Part shown: piece after piece, positions 63,251 through 64,000 of the stretch
How the letters are laid out: the number at the start of each line of letters is the position of its first letter
How positions within the stretch are numbered: position 1 is the first letter of the stretch
The notes under the pieces: model-generated
What the model was told of the DNA's origin: nothing
The model's database searches: none
Seen by the model: only the letters and a program-made list of their open reading frames with translations
Assembly (NCBI GenBank): GCA_039583875.1
Contig: CM077147.1
Span: forward strand, 155,333,846-155,397,845
DNA length: 64,000 nt
Direction of reading: 5' to 3'
Origin: Platanthera guangdongensis
Taxonomy: Eukaryota > Streptophyta > Magnoliopsida > Asparagales > Orchidaceae
Translations under genes and position numbers: made by a program

Positions 63251-64000
63251 GACGGTGTGGCTGAAATCCCGGGGACGTTAGGTGGAGGCATGACGAGATG
63301 TGATATGGTCGGGTTCAGCGGGTCGCAAGGCAGACACGTATCCGGACATTGGTCGCAGCAAGAGGCTTGATCATTTCGCATTCACGCATTCTAGCTTGGA
63401 GGAAAAGCGCGAGCAGGCTCTGAAGTGGAATCAGAAGCGAGATCGATCATGGAATCGGAGGCTAAGGGTCGTTCTCAAGCGAAAGGTGTGCGTGAAATCC
63501 AGTCCGACGATCATAGTGTGTGCGAAAGTGACAGGCACGACCAAATGTTACCCCTTAGGGTTTGGGTAACAATAAGAAGTGAAATCGCCAGCCATAGGCT
63601 TCCGTCCTAAAATTCATCCAACTTAAAATTTAGCACACACAACATAGTATTTAAGCTAGCCCTACGACAAATATGCGAATGAAATGAAATTGCAAATACT
63701 ATTGATGCAGGAATAAATGATAAAGAGCGCCGCATTAAGCGGTGTGTTCGATGGCCCCTTCCCCCTAGAGTAAACTCGTCAAGTATTCGTCTCGGTTTAT
63801 CTGGGATGCCAGTTGATGTCCTCTACCGTAAAAACAACATTGTTGAATTCCTGCTAATAAAAATTTAAAGCTTGAGTACCCCATGTAGCAATTAGAGTTG
63901 TAACGGTTTTGTGTCAGTTTCGATTTTACCAAAACTATGAACCAAACCTTTAAGGTGTTTGTTCTTCAAATTATAGCTAAAAGCTTATTTGGTTTGACTG
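63251..64000. other. Unassigned sequence
   Basis: Open frames at 63300-63569 and 63425-63610 on the + strand have no recognisable motif. It may be leader or LTR of the Gypsy element whose gag lies to the left. No primer-binding site or LTR end was seen. Confidence 0.4.

Overview
This window looks like nuclear DNA of a flowering plant, probably a eudicot. It has AT-rich GT-AG introns, plant Ty1/Copia and Ty3/Gypsy retrotransposons primed by initiator tRNA-Met, a tRNA-derived SINE and hAT-type MITEs. The only host gene I can support is part of CLPX, the ATPase subunit of the mitochondrial Clp protease. Seven consecutive, phase-compatible + strand exons between 20121 and 33964 encode 221 residues of the AAA+ domain. 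They carry the RKH loop, the IGF ClpP-docking loop, the arginine finger and the sensor-2 arginine. The 5' exons are not in the window, and no terminal exon was recognised downstream. Almost everything else is retrotransposon, much of it inserted in CLPX introns or in other transposons.

Layout. 1-1414: an LTR (- strand) of an unusual chromodomain-only LTR family, sitting in the 5' LTR of an internally deleted Copia element (1415-2874). 2875-4200: unassigned sequence, then nested SINE copies. 4200-8406: a degenerate Copia element. 8407-19577: a second + strand Copia element split by a complete chromodomain-only element (11498-17622), whose 5' LTR holds a hAT MITE (12532-13319). 19578-21373: CLPX exons. 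21374-27557: a - strand Copia element in a CLPX intron, itself holding a second copy of the MITE (21795-22591). 27755-28041: two more CLPX exons. 28503-33595: a second complete chromodomain-only element, - strand, in the next CLPX intron. 33821-33964: last recognisable CLPX exon. 34350-42780: remnants of Gypsy elements (- strand) and a truncated + strand Copia LTR with its primer-binding site. 43098-62571: a complete - strand Gypsy chromovirus with 2.2 kb LTRs and an exact GACAT target duplication. Its integrase gene is split by a second complete Gypsy chromovirus (45781-55769, 2.6 kb LTRs, exact CCAAC duplication). 62577-64000: the interrupted Gypsy gag sequence and unassigned DNA.

Two features stand out. 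First, the chromodomain-only LTR family (two full copies plus one LTR) has normal LTRs, a primer-binding site and a polypurine tract, but no reverse transcriptase, RNase H, protease or integrase core. It keeps three conserved coding blocks: a His/Arg/Tyr-rich ORF after the primer-binding site, an unrecognised middle ORF, and an integrase C-terminal tail with a chromodomain. It looks like a trans-mobilised element that kept its targeting module. Second, the LTRs of the inner Gypsy element contain an array of hairpin-forming units at roughly 102 bp spacing. The arms of these units vary in a compensating way, so the stems survive although the sequence changes.

All coding remnants of the autonomous elements carry frameshifts, stops or lost catalytic residues, so none appears to encode a complete working polyprotein. 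Boundaries with target duplications are exact to the base. Those of degenerate elements are approximate.
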